Of a DNA stretch of 64,000 bases, positions 41,244 to 51,300 are shown piece by piece. Numbering within the stretch: position 1 is the stretch's first letter; every line of letters starts with the position of its first letter. The DNA is taken from NCBI GenBank assembly GCA_937934595.1, contig CALGZA010000018.1, positions 1 through 64,000 of the forward strand. Reading direction: 5' to 3'. The notes beneath the pieces were generated by a model, which saw only the letters and a list, made by a program, of their open reading frames with translations, made no database searches and was not told the origin of the DNA. A program made the position numbers and the translations under genes. Source of the DNA: an uncultured Verrucomicrobiales bacterium (GTDB taxonomy: Bacteria; Verrucomicrobiota; Verrucomicrobiia; Verrucomicrobiales; Akkermansiaceae).

Positions 41244-41837
41244 CTACTCCTTAATCTCACCCGCCTCACCCGCCTCACCCGGCTCACCCGGCTCACCCGG
41301 CTTAGCCTTAGCTGCCTTAGCTGCCTGCTCAGCCTTTATAGCCTTAACAAATTTAGATAACTTCTGAGGCGGTAGTAACGCATCCGTCTTCTTCTTAACA
41401 GGCTCAACCTTTGCCAAAAACTGCGTAAACTGCTCATCCCTTGCTACACGAAGCTCCTCAGAAAGCTTAAATTCAGCCATCGCTCTCATCTTCTTCTGCA
41501 CCTTATCACCCATATGAACAAACTGCTCAGCCACAAACCTCATCTGAGCATCAGTCGGCTTCACATTAACATCAATTTGAGGCTCAAGCGCCAACATCAC
41601 CTTAGCCAAATGTTCTAGCTTTGCCCCAGACGTAGCCAGAGACGCATCATCTTTAACAGCCGCCATCGCATCAAAAGCAGACTCTAAAAAAAATGTCACT
41701 TTCGCAAATGCCACCTCTATAGCCATCACCTTCTTCTCACTACTCTGCCCCGCTTTAGGAACAGCTAACGCCGGATCCGCCTGCACACCCAATGCCAAAA
41801 GCATCGACAACACTATACTCATTCTCATCATATTCAT
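41244..41837 (-). CDS. Secreted hypothetical protein with short C-terminal collagen-like Gly-X-Y tract
   Basis: Signal peptide; C-term KPGEPGEPGEAGEAGEIKE. Confidence 0.7.
   Translation of the reverse strand: MNMMRMSIVLSMLLALGVQADPALAVPKAGQSSEKKVMAIEVAFAKVTFFLESAFDAMAAVKDDASLATSGAKLEHLAKVMLALEPQIDVNVKPTDAQMRFVAEQFVHMGDKVQKKMRAMAEFKLSEELRVARDEQFTQFLAKVEPVKKKTDALLPPQKLSKFVKAIKAEQAAKAAKAKPGEPGEPGEAGEAGEIKE
41256..41301. repeat. 9-bp tandem repeat encoding GEP/GEA triplets
   Basis: (ctcacccgc)n/(ctcacccgg)n within ORF 41244..41837. Confidence 0.8.
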
Positions 41838-41847
41838 AAAATTTCTA

Positions 41848-42753
41848 CTAAAGTAATTGATACCTCCCTAACAAATCTCCAACCGCAGTCATGTTACTAT
41901 CACTCAACTTCACCATAGGCAACCGTATATCTTGCTCACACATCCCCATCAGAGACACCGCCGCCTTAATCGGCACAGGATTCGTATCTATACCCATCAG
42001 CGTAGTCATCAAAGGCTCATATTCTGAATGTATCTCTTCCGCACGCAACAGATCACCCACATTCATCGCACGCACCAGATCAGACATAGCTCGCGGTAAA
42101 ATATTAGAAGCAACAGAAACCAAACCCACAGAACCACGCTTCATAAACTCAATCGTCAACGGATCATCCCCACATAAAATAGAAAAACCTTCCGGCAAAG
42201 CCCCCTTCAACAAATCAACCCTCCCTGGATCTCCCCCAGCCTCCTTAATAGATACTATATTAACACAATCCGCAGCTAACCTAACAGCAGTCTCCACCTC
42301 TATACTAACCACCGAACGCCCAGGAACAGAATACAACATAATAGGAAGCTTCGTACTCTCAGCCACCGCCCTAAAATGCTGATACAACCCCTCCTGAGAC
42401 GGCTTATTATAATAAGGAGTCACCTGCAACGTCCCATCCACCCCCAACTTCTCCGCCTCCTGTGTCAGATAAATAGCCTCAGACGTAGCATTCGCTCCAG
42501 TACCAGCTACCACCAGCACCCTACCCGCAACATGCTCCACAGCCACACGGATCACCTCCAAATGCTCAGCACGCCCCAAAGTCGGTGACTCACCAGTCGT
42601 ACCAACGGGCACAATCCCCTCAACACCACCCTCAATCTGAAAATCAATCAGCTTCCTAAACGCCACCTCATCCACCACCCCATCCTTGAAGGGAGTAACA
42701 ATAGCCGTGAAAGTTCCTTTAAACATAGGCCCCTTATGATCACTCACCATCAT
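41848..42753 (-). CDS. dapA: 4-hydroxy-tetrahydrodipicolinate synthase
   Basis: GTFTAIVTPFKDG...VPVGTTGESPTL...TPYYNKPSQEGLYQHF...LYSVPGRS...IKEAGGD. Confidence 0.96.
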   Translation of the reverse strand: MMVSDHKGPMFKGTFTAIVTPFKDGVVDEVAFRKLIDFQIEGGVEGIVPVGTTGESPTLGRAEHLEVIRVAVEHVAGRVLVVAGTGANATSEAIYLTQEAEKLGVDGTLQVTPYYNKPSQEGLYQHFRAVAESTKLPIMLYSVPGRSVVSIEVETAVRLAADCVNIVSIKEAGGDPGRVDLLKGALPEGFSILCGDDPLTIEFMKRGSVGLVSVASNILPRAMSDLVRAMNVGDLLRAEEIHSEYEPLMTTLMGIDTNPVPIKAAVSLMGMCEQDIRLPMVKLSDSNMTAVGDLLGRYQLL

Positions 42754-42825
42754 TCAGTCAAGCCATACATACAGGATAAAAACTTCCCCCTTTGCATAAC
42801 CACTCTTCCAGACTAATCTCATATC

Positions 42826-43230
42826 ATGCCAAGCCCAGAAAAATGGAAAAAACTAGAATCTCTCATGCTCAAACTAGGCATCCTCCCAGATGACATCATC
42901 GAAAAATACATCAAAGGATCTGGTAGCGGAGGACAAAAAATTAATAAAACAGCCAGCTGCGTCTACCTCAAACACATCCCAACAGGAATCGAAGTCAAAT
43001 GCCAAGCGCAAAGATCACGGGAACTCAACCGTTTCATCGCAAGAAAAGAACTCTGCGAAACATTCCAAGAAAAAATACTAGGTATCCAATCAGCAAGACA
43101 ACAAGCCAGAGAAAAAATCCGACGCCAAAAACGAAGACGATCACGTAGACAAAAAAACAAAATGTTAGACAACAAATCAAAACAAGGCGAAAAAAAACAA
43201 CTCCGCCAAAAACCAAACCAACAAGATTAA
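42826..43230 (+). CDS. Peptide chain release factor-like GGQ protein (ribosome-rescue type)
   Basis: GSGSGGQKINKTASCVYLKHIPTGIEVKCQAQRSRELNRFIARKEL plus basic tail RRQKRRRSRRQKNK. Confidence 0.85.
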   Translation: MPSPEKWKKLESLMLKLGILPDDIIEKYIKGSGSGGQKINKTASCVYLKHIPTGIEVKCQAQRSRELNRFIARKELCETFQEKILGIQSARQQAREKIRRQKRRRSRRQKNKMLDNKSKQGEKKQLRQKPNQQD

Positions 43231-43267
43231 CAATTGCCGTCACTCTATCCACTGCTAAAATAAACCC

Positions 43268-44524
43268 ATGTCAGGAAAACGCTCGCTTACTAATATTCAC
43301 ATCCACTCACTCACAAATGAGAACTCAATAGAAGAACTAGAAACCAGACTCGCCCCAAAACTATACCCCAGCGTCAAACCCATCATGCCCATGGGTAAAG
43401 TGAATGCTCACAGAGTCAACAAAACCTGGAAAGCCCTCTCCCAAGAGCCTAATAAAGACATACTAGACCAATGGACCACAGAAAATATCGAGTCCTTTGA
43501 CGGCAATATCGAAAACTGCATCGGCTCAATCAAAGTCCCACTCGGTATTGCTGGCCCCCTCAGAGTAAACGGCCTCTTCGCTCAAGGAGACTACCTCATC
43601 CCACTTGCCACTTCAGAAGCTGCTCTCGTAGCCAGCTACCACCGCGGATCTTGCGTAATCTCTGCCAGCGGAGGCTGCTCATCCATGCTCCTCTACCAAG
43701 CCTTAAACCGCTCACCAGCATTTGTCTTCTCCTCATTAGCTAATGCTGGAAAATTTGTCGCCTGGGCCATGCAAAAATTCAAAATATTCCAAGACATAGC
43801 CAATGCCACTACTTCTCACGGAAAACTCGTAGACATAGGAACCACTATAGAAGGTAACCACGTCTACCTGAACTTCGAATACACCACAGGTGACGCATCC
43901 GGACAAAACATGGTTACCATCGCCACTCAAGCAGTATGCGATTTCATCAAAGAAAATTGCCCAGTCCACATCATTAACCTCTACGTCGAAGGAAATCTAT
44001 CAGGTGACAAAAAAGCTAGCTCTCAAGCATACAACTCCGTCAGAGGGAAAAAAGTATCATCCGAAGCCAACATCTCACGTGAAATAATAGAAAAATACCT
44101 CCACACCACTCCAGAACAAATGGTCGAATACTGGAGAGTATCCGCTCTTGGCGGCGTACTCAGCGGCACACTAGGAGTGCAAGGTCATTTCGCCAATGGA
44201 CTCACCGCACTCTACTTAGCTACCGGCCAAGATGCCGCCTGCGTAGCTGAATCAGCTATGGGTGTCACCAGATTTGAAATAAACCCAGACGGCGGACTCT
44301 ACGCCGCAGTCACTCTTCCATGCATCATGGTAGGAACCGTTGGAGGTGGAACAGGACTCCCATCACAAAAAGCATGCCTTGACCTTATGAACCTACACGG
44401 CGCAGGAAAAAGCAATGCCCTCGCCGAGGTCTGCGCTGGCCTACTCCTCGGTGGAGAACTCTCCATCATCGCAGCATTAGCTTCTGGAAGCTTCACTAAA
44501 GCACATAAAAAACTAGCTCGATAA
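43268..44524 (+). CDS. Hydroxymethylglutaryl-CoA reductase
   Basis: ENCIGSIKVPLGIAGPLRVNG...PLATSEAALVASYHRG...GDASGQNMVTIAT...GGGTGLPSQKACLDLM. Confidence 0.9.
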   Translation: MSGKRSLTNIHIHSLTNENSIEELETRLAPKLYPSVKPIMPMGKVNAHRVNKTWKALSQEPNKDILDQWTTENIESFDGNIENCIGSIKVPLGIAGPLRVNGLFAQGDYLIPLATSEAALVASYHRGSCVISASGGCSSMLLYQALNRSPAFVFSSLANAGKFVAWAMQKFKIFQDIANATTSHGKLVDIGTTIEGNHVYLNFEYTTGDASGQNMVTIATQAVCDFIKENCPVHIINLYVEGNLSGDKKASSQAYNSVRGKKVSSEANISREIIEKYLHTTPEQMVEYWRVSALGGVLSGTLGVQGHFANGLTALYLATGQDAACVAESAMGVTRFEINPDGGLYAAVTLPCIMVGTVGGGTGLPSQKACLDLMNLHGAGKSNALAEVCAGLLLGGELSIIAALASGSFTKAHKKLAR

Positions 44525-44595
44525 TCAATCAAATCAATGATACAAAAATTAAAATCAATTAAAGTAATACAAAGATCGGTGCTATAACCATACTC

Positions 44596-45468
44596 ATGCG
44601 CTGGTGGACATACCAAAAAGAACGATTCCCAATTTTCCAACACGGACTATTAGTTGCAGCATTTAGCTCTTCTGCAGTAGCCTATACCTCACTTTTATGC
44701 AGCACCACTCCCAGCTGGCGTGCATTCCTAGTAGCATTCATAACAGTATTCCTATTCTTCCTTCAGCTAAGAATAGCAGACGAATTTAAAGACGCAGAAG
44801 AAGATGCTAAATACCGTCCACACAGAGCAGTACCCCGCGGATTAATAAGCCTTAAAGAACTCGGTATAGTATTCATCTCTACCACTATAATACAGCTCAT
44901 CCTAACCATCTGGCTAGACTACAGACTACTCATACTTCTATTCATCACCTGGACATACCTGTCCCTAATGAGTGTAGAGTTCTTCGCACGTGACTGGTTA
45001 AAAACCAGACATATTACCTACTTATGGACCCACATGCTTATCATGCCACTTGTAGACCTCTTCGCTACTGCATGCTTATGGCTACCCAATGAATCCAAAC
45101 CTGATAACTTAATCTACTTCATCATCGCCAGCTTCTTCAACGGTATAATCATCGAGATAGGACGGAAACTAAGACAACCTCAAAATGAACAAACAGGCGT
45201 CCCCACTTACAGTAAACTCTGGGGCCTAACAAATGCATCCCGAGCTTGGCTCAGCTGCATGGCTATCACTGCTCTTTTTGCCATCCTAGCAGCCTCTAAA
45301 ATCAACTTCGCTCTTCCTGCCACACTAATCTTAGCTCCCATTCTACTCCTCGCAACATGGTCTTACCATCATGCCAATACCATAAAAACTAAACACTTCG
45401 AGCTCATCTCCGGAATATGGACACTCGCTCTATACACCTCACTCGGCATCATTCCACTTCTAACCTAA
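44596..45468 (+). CDS. UbiA-like prenyltransferase superfamily membrane protein
   Basis: Polytopic; RIADEFKDAEEDAKYRPHRAVPRGLISLKEL resembles the UbiA NDxxDxxxD + RPxxxG region. Confidence 0.7.
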   Translation: MRWWTYQKERFPIFQHGLLVAAFSSSAVAYTSLLCSTTPSWRAFLVAFITVFLFFLQLRIADEFKDAEEDAKYRPHRAVPRGLISLKELGIVFISTTIIQLILTIWLDYRLLILLFITWTYLSLMSVEFFARDWLKTRHITYLWTHMLIMPLVDLFATACLWLPNESKPDNLIYFIIASFFNGIIIEIGRKLRQPQNEQTGVPTYSKLWGLTNASRAWLSCMAITALFAILAASKINFALPATLILAPILLLATWSYHHANTIKTKHFELISGIWTLALYTSLGIIPLLT

Positions 45469-45474
45469 TAACCC

Positions 45475-47976
45475 ATGATTATTAAACCTCATCAAACCAA
45501 ACTCTCACACCTCCTAGGCGGTAAAGCATCCGCTCTAGCAGCACTATCAAATGCTAACTTCTGTAACATCCCACCATGGTTCGCTGTGACAGATATCCAA
45601 AATACAGAACAAATCACAACCGAAGCAAAAAAACTCCTAACACATTCATTCGCCATTAGATCATCCGCACACGGTGAAGACGGAACAGAACACTCATTCG
45701 CAGGACAATACGACTCATTCCTCTACGTGAATCAAAAAAATCTAATAAACAAAATAACCGCCGTCCTAAATAGCAACAACAGCCAACACCTTAATTCTTA
45801 CCGTAAAACAAAAAACGTAACCCACACGCCAAATCATAACGTTACTGCAATTATACAAAAAATGCTAACACCCACCGTCAGTGGAGTCGCATTCAGCGCA
45901 GACCCAGTAACAGGAGACACCACCACAACCATCATCTCAGCACTCTGGGGAACAGGTTCCGCACTCGTTTCGGGAGAAGAAAACGCAGACACCTGGACAC
46001 TAAAACAAAATAAAATCACCAAAGAAATAATCGCCCAGAAAACGCACCAACACATCGCAGGATCAGAAAGCAACGAAGGCATAAAACGCATTAATGTCCC
46101 TCAAGAAAAAATATCCAAACCCTGCCTAACAGAAACCCAAATCCAAGAAGTTGCCGAACTCGCAAAACACTGTGAAGAACACTTCGGATCCCCCCAAGAT
46201 ATCGAATGGGCCATCGAAAACAACACCTTATTCCTCCTACAGAGTCGCCCCATCACCACCCTAAAACCCAAACCAAAAGCCACCCTACCTCTCACTGTAT
46301 GGGACAATAGCAATATCGCAGAAAGCTATTCAGGTATCACCTCTACCCTCACATTCTCATTCGCAGAACGTATCTACGAACATGTCTATAGAGAATTTTG
46401 CATCCTACTCTCAGTACCAAAAAACAGTATAAAAAAACATGATGCCGTCTTCCCTAAAATGCTCGGCCACATCCACGGCCACGTCTACTACAACCTCAAC
46501 AGCTGGTATCACATACTCGCCATGCTACCAGGTTTCTCCATAAACCGTGGATTCATGGAACAGATGATGGGAGTCAAAGTCCCCATGCCTGATGAGGTCA
46601 TCGAAAACATTGTAAATCAAACTAAAACCAACAAAATATATGACGGATGCTCACTACTCAAAATGATATTCGGACTCATACGTAATCAATACAAACTAGA
46701 AAAAAACATCAGCAGATTCTATCAAAGACTCAATAATGCCCTAAACTCACCAAAAACTCCACTAGATGAAATGTCTCAAGAACAACTCATCGCACACTAT
46801 AACAACCTAGAATCAAAACTTCTAAAACGCTGGGATGCTCCATTAATAAACGACTTCTTTGCCATGATCTACTACGGTATCCTAAAATCACTCTGCCAAA
46901 AATGGCTAAAGGATAGCTCTCTGCAAAACACCTTATTACTAGACAGTGGAGATATTATCAGCGCAGAACCACCCAGGCGCATCGCTGAAATGGCGGACAT
47001 CGTAAGAAATAACACAAACCTAAAAAACACCCTAGCATCAAACATTTCAGAACAGAAAAAACGCAGCGAAATAGCCAACCACCCCGAGCTCAACAACGCA
47101 CTCAACACTTACCTCAATAAATTTGGTGACCGCTGTCTCGAAGAATTAAAACTAGAATCCCCATCAGTACGAGACCACTCAGCAGCACTCCTAGCCAGCA
47201 TCAGCGCCATGGCTAGCCGAGCACCGCATCAAACAAAATCCCCAACCAACAACCAAGAACTAAACCAAGCAAGAAAAAAACTTTCCTGGCTGAAACGCAA
47301 AATATTCAATTGGATACTTAAACAAGCTAAAAACCGAGTCCGCGACCGCGAAAATCTAAGATTTGAACGCACAAGGCTCTTCGGCAGAGTACGCCAAATA
47401 ATGATACAGATAGGCAATAAGCTAGCTGTGAATAATCAACTCAACAACCCCAGAGATATATTCTTCCTAGAGCTAAAAGAAGCCATCTCAGGCGCTTCTA
47501 CTAACTATCACAACATAGTAAACAAAAGAAAAACCGAAGATGAAATCCATCGTAACCAAACCCCACCACCAGATAGATTCCACACAGTCGCACCCATCAC
47601 CCAATATGATTCATTTGAATCAGCCCTCCCCTATACACCACCTGATGGAGATAACATCTCAGGAATAGGCGCCTGCCCAGGTATAGTCAGAGGAAAAGTC
47701 AGAGTTGTATTAGACCCTCGTGACGCTACACTCAAAGAAGGAGAAATCCTCGTAGCCCAACAAACCGATCCAGGCTGGGTCGTCCTATTCCCAGCAGCCT
47801 CAGGATTACTCGTTGAACGCGGCTCACTACTCTCACACTCAGCTATCGTAGCAAGAGAACTAAACCTACCATGCGTCGTCTCTATACAAAATATCACCCA
47901 GATACTCAAAACAGGCGACATTGTAGAAATGGACGGAAAATCCGGAACCATAACTCTAATAAAAGATGAAAACTGA
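45475..47976 (+). CDS. PEP synthase/rifampin phosphotransferase-like dikinase (ATP-grasp + unknown middle domain + phosphohistidine domain)
   Basis: FAIRSSAHGEDGTEHSFAGQYDSFL, GVAFSADPVTGD, DIEWAIENNTLFLLQSRPIT; C-term GLLVERGSLLSHSAIVARELNLPCVVS. Confidence 0.88.
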   Translation: MIIKPHQTKLSHLLGGKASALAALSNANFCNIPPWFAVTDIQNTEQITTEAKKLLTHSFAIRSSAHGEDGTEHSFAGQYDSFLYVNQKNLINKITAVLNSNNSQHLNSYRKTKNVTHTPNHNVTAIIQKMLTPTVSGVAFSADPVTGDTTTTIISALWGTGSALVSGEENADTWTLKQNKITKEIIAQKTHQHIAGSESNEGIKRINVPQEKISKPCLTETQIQEVAELAKHCEEHFGSPQDIEWAIENNTLFLLQSRPITTLKPKPKATLPLTVWDNSNIAESYSGITSTLTFSFAERIYEHVYREFCILLSVPKNSIKKHDAVFPKMLGHIHGHVYYNLNSWYHILAMLPGFSINRGFMEQMMGVKVPMPDEVIENIVNQTKTNKIYDGCSLLKMIFGLIRNQYKLEKNISRFYQRLNNALNSPKTPLDEMSQEQLIAHYNNLESKLLKRWDAPLINDFFAMIYYGILKSLCQKWLKDSSLQNTLLLDSGDIISAEPPRRIAEMADIVRNNTNLKNTLASNISEQKKRSEIANHPELNNALNTYLNKFGDRCLEELKLESPSVRDHSAALLASISAMASRAPHQTKSPTNNQELNQARKKLSWLKRKIFNWILKQAKNRVRDRENLRFERTRLFGRVRQIMIQIGNKLAVNNQLNNPRDIFFLELKEAISGASTNYHNIVNKRKTEDEIHRNQTPPPDRFHTVAPITQYDSFESALPYTPPDGDNISGIGACPGIVRGKVRVVLDPRDATLKEGEILVAQQTDPGWVVLFPAASGLLVERGSLLSHSAIVARELNLPCVVSIQNITQILKTGDIVEMDGKSGTITLIKDEN

Positions 47977-49066
47977 AATTCAAAACCACGCACAATTTAA
48001 TTCAATCCGCTACGCCAACTGCTGGGAAGATGCAGATATCCTCATGGAAGCCATCCAGCCTAAAGGTAAACATTGCCTCAGCATCGGATCCGCCGGCGAT
48101 AATTCCCTATCCATGCTAGCCGAGGGCGCCTCCCAGGTAACCATTGCTGAAATGAACCCCGCACAAGTCGCATGCATCAAATTACGTATCGCCGCATACA
48201 AAACTCTAAACCACAGAGATCTATTAATCCTATTAGGCGAAAAACCAGAACAAGAAGTATCCCGTAAAACACTATTTGATCGTTGCAAAAAAGAACTCGA
48301 CCAAAAAAGCACCACATACTGGGAGCATTTCCCCATTCAGATCAAAACCGGCTTTGGGAAAGCCGGAAAGTTTGAGAACTATTTCCGCATCTTTCGTGAA
48401 AAAGCCCTACCCCTAGTCCACTCACGTAAGACAATAAACAACCTACTCGAAATAAAATCACCTACAGAACGACAAACCTTCTATGAAAATAAATGGAATA
48501 CTTGGCGGTGGAGACTATTATTCAAGATCTTCTTTTCCCGCTTCGTCATGGGCAGACTGGGACGAGACCCTTCATTCTTCAAATACGTTAAAGGATCAGT
48601 CGCTGAACGCATTCTCACCAGAGCCAAGCACGCTCTTGTAAATCTAGACCCCTCTACTAACCCATACTTAAAATGGATCCTAAACGGAAACTATGGCTCA
48701 TCTCTCCCTCACGCACTTCGTGAAGCTAACTTTGAGAAAATAAGAACTAACCTACATAAAATTACTATCATCGAGGGAACCCTTGAATCAGCACTCACTA
48801 AAAACAAATATGACGCATTCAACCTGAGTGATATATTCGAATACATGTCAGATGAAAACACCCAAAATCTCCTAGAAAAAATCCACTCACAGGCCAGCCC
48901 AAAAGCTCGCATAGCGTACTGGAATATGCTCGCACCAAGACAATCTAACAAAAAATTACACCATAAAATCAAACCACTAAATAACACTTCATCTAAACTC
49001 TTTCTTCAAGATAAAGCCTTCTTCTACTCTAATTTCATTGTAGAGGAAACCACCTCGCCCCTTTAA
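47966..49066 (+). CDS. DUF3419 / BtaA-like AdoMet-dependent 3-amino-3-carboxypropyl transferase family
   Basis: NSIRYANCWEDADILMEAIQPKGKHCLSIGSAGDNSLSMLAEGASQVTIAEMNPAQVACIKLRIAA. Confidence 0.82.
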   Translation: MKTEIQNHAQFNSIRYANCWEDADILMEAIQPKGKHCLSIGSAGDNSLSMLAEGASQVTIAEMNPAQVACIKLRIAAYKTLNHRDLLILLGEKPEQEVSRKTLFDRCKKELDQKSTTYWEHFPIQIKTGFGKAGKFENYFRIFREKALPLVHSRKTINNLLEIKSPTERQTFYENKWNTWRWRLLFKIFFSRFVMGRLGRDPSFFKYVKGSVAERILTRAKHALVNLDPSTNPYLKWILNGNYGSSLPHALREANFEKIRTNLHKITIIEGTLESALTKNKYDAFNLSDIFEYMSDENTQNLLEKIHSQASPKARIAYWNMLAPRQSNKKLHHKIKPLNNTSSKLFLQDKAFFYSNFIVEETTSPL

Positions 49067-49073
49067 ATTACAA

Positions 49074-50402
49074 ATGCCTATCACCCCTATCATCATAGTC
49101 ATCACCTCTCTTCTATTACTGTTGAGTGCCTCTACATGGATGATGAAGAAAAAAATCATCGGAGGAGAAAACGCCAGAAAAACCGTTCACCTCGGCATGG
49201 GGGTCATATGCCTGTCATTCCCATTCCTATTCAATGACCCACTGCCTGTCTGGATACTCGCAGGCATCGCCGTAACTAGCATTCTAGGAGTAAAAGTAAC
49301 TAACCTACGCTCAAGCATAGGCTTATCCTTATTCTCAGTAAAACGCCTATCTATAGGAGAACTCATCTTTCCCATCGCTGTCGCCTGGCTCTTTACTCTG
49401 AATATCTCTACTGAAAAACACACCGCTATTTACTACACCATTCCCCTATTACTACTTACTCTAGCAGACACAATGGGAGCCATTGCAGGCACTCGGTTTG
49501 GCCAGATCATCTATAGAACAGCATCTGGAAAAAAAAGCATAGAAGGCTCACTCGCATTCCTCATCACCGCTCTTATCTGCACCTTCACCCCACTGTTCTT
49601 ATATACTGAATTCAATACCTTACACATCATTCTCATCGCCCTAACGGTCGCCCTACTTACCACCGCCTTAGAAGGAATTTCCGGAATGGGTATGGATAAT
49701 CTACTCATTCCCATCGGCTCATATTTCTTGCTAGAATACTACACCAACATATCCACACCATCTCTTACCCTCAGACTAGTATGCATGCTCCTACTCACCT
49801 TATTACTCATTTGGACCCGTAATAAGCACCACATGAACGGCGGTGCCCTCATCACAGCTGCTCTACTTTGCTTCATATCTCTAATGCTCGGTGGACCTCT
49901 CTGCCTCACAGCATGCTTATTCATCCTCATAAGACACATTCTAGCACTAAAAAAACTCCCACAAAATCTCCACCACACCCATTCCATAGACACCATATTA
50001 GCCATCTCAGTCCCCGCTATCACCTGGCTTACATTAGGAAAAAAACTCATAATTGAGCCCCACTTAGGCCAAACATTTTTCATCATATCACTCGCCATCA
50101 CTATAGCCATGCTTCATGCTGGCACTCAAAAAATTATCCATTCAGAAACCAATCAAAAAAAATCATTCATCCTTAAAAGCACCTGCATGGCTGCATGTAT
50201 CGCCTCCCTAACATACCCACTACTAACCAACTCAGAATTCCTATTCATCCTACTCACACTCACTCTAATCTGCCCCTTCTGCTCAGCACTCTATTTCAAA
50301 ATAAGAAGCCGCGGATTACCTAGTATTTTTGACTGGATCACGCTATCCACCATCACAGGAAGCTCCACAAGCATCATCTATTTCAGCTATGTACATTATT
50401 AA
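49074..50402 (+). CDS. Phytol/dolichol kinase-like (CTP transferase family) polytopic membrane protein
   Basis: GGENARKTVHLGMGVICLSFPFLF...LTLADTMGAIAGTRFGQIIYRTASGKKSIEGSLAF. Confidence 0.75.
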   Translation: MPITPIIIVITSLLLLLSASTWMMKKKIIGGENARKTVHLGMGVICLSFPFLFNDPLPVWILAGIAVTSILGVKVTNLRSSIGLSLFSVKRLSIGELIFPIAVAWLFTLNISTEKHTAIYYTIPLLLLTLADTMGAIAGTRFGQIIYRTASGKKSIEGSLAFLITALICTFTPLFLYTEFNTLHIILIALTVALLTTALEGISGMGMDNLLIPIGSYFLLEYYTNISTPSLTLRLVCMLLLTLLLIWTRNKHHMNGGALITAALLCFISLMLGGPLCLTACLFILIRHILALKKLPQNLHHTHSIDTILAISVPAITWLTLGKKLIIEPHLGQTFFIISLAITIAMLHAGTQKIIHSETNQKKSFILKSTCMAACIASLTYPLLTNSEFLFILLTLTLICPFCSALYFKIRSRGLPSIFDWITLSTITGSSTSIIYFSYVHY

Positions 50403-51300
50403 ACCATCACCAAACCTACCACCTCACCAACAATCAATATTCCTCCAAGGAGCCAGCTACATCATAGCTGAAAAGAATATGATACTCGGAGTCTGGACTG
50501 AAAATACTCCCAATATTGAGGGAACTGCCACAGTGACTATTGGCGCATGCCAGCTCGAAGGCGAAAACCCAATACAGTTCTTAATAACATGCATCAATCA
50601 CATAAATTCCTCTCACCCTAACAGAAAAATAATCGGCCCAATGAACGGAAACACCTGGATGAAACATCGCCTAATCGTCCAGACCAGTAAAAGACCTAGC
50701 TTCCTCATGGAGCCCACAGAACCTCTAACACTACTTAGCATATTCGAAGCAGCAGGATTCGAAACACTGTCACTTTACTCCTCATCAACTATTGATCTAA
50801 CTACAGAACAACCGGACTTCTCACGCGTCGAAAAAATAGTTTCAGATCAAGGAATCACCATCAGACAGATCAACACAAATGAATTTGAAAGCGATCTCAC
50901 TAAAATATACAGCCTCTGCCTATCTGCTTTCTCTCACAACTTCCTATACACTCCCCTTCCAAAAGAAGCATTCATGCACTCTTACCTATCAAAAAAAGAA
51001 CTCATTGACCCCGAGCTCGTCATACTAGCATTCAAAGATGAATCCCTAATAGGTTTTTTATTCTGCCTACCAGATTCAAAACCACATACAGTAATAGCAA
51101 AAACACTAGCTACTTGCCCAAAACACAGAACGACCGGTCTAGGAACACTACTAGTCGCTAAAGCACATCAACAAGCCAAAACCAAAGGATATAAAGAAAC
51201 AATTCATGCCCTTCAACATGAGAGCAATTCCTCATTGAGAATCAGCCAAAGATTCAACGCTGAAAAATTCAGAACCTATGCACTTATGATCAAAAAATGA
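50389..51300 (+). CDS. GNAT family N-acetyltransferase
   Basis: C-terminal GNAT signature KTLATCPKHRTTGLGTLLVAKAHQQAKTKGYKETIHALQHESNSSLRISQRFNAEKFRTYALM; start more likely MYIIKPS (50389) than the ORF-track 50329. Confidence 0.78.
   Translation: MYIIKPSPNLPPHQQSIFLQGASYIIAEKNMILGVWTENTPNIEGTATVTIGACQLEGENPIQFLITCINHINSSHPNRKIIGPMNGNTWMKHRLIVQTSKRPSFLMEPTEPLTLLSIFEAAGFETLSLYSSSTIDLTTEQPDFSRVEKIVSDQGITIRQINTNEFESDLTKIYSLCLSAFSHNFLYTPLPKEAFMHSYLSKKELIDPELVILAFKDESLIGFLFCLPDSKPHTVIAKTLATCPKHRTTGLGTLLVAKAHQQAKTKGYKETIHALQHESNSSLRISQRFNAEKFRTYALMIKK

Noticed and set aside
41256-41345. Possible CRISPR or satellite array
   Set aside because: The repeats are 9-mers inside a coding frame with no spacers; no CRISPR array was seen anywhere in the window.
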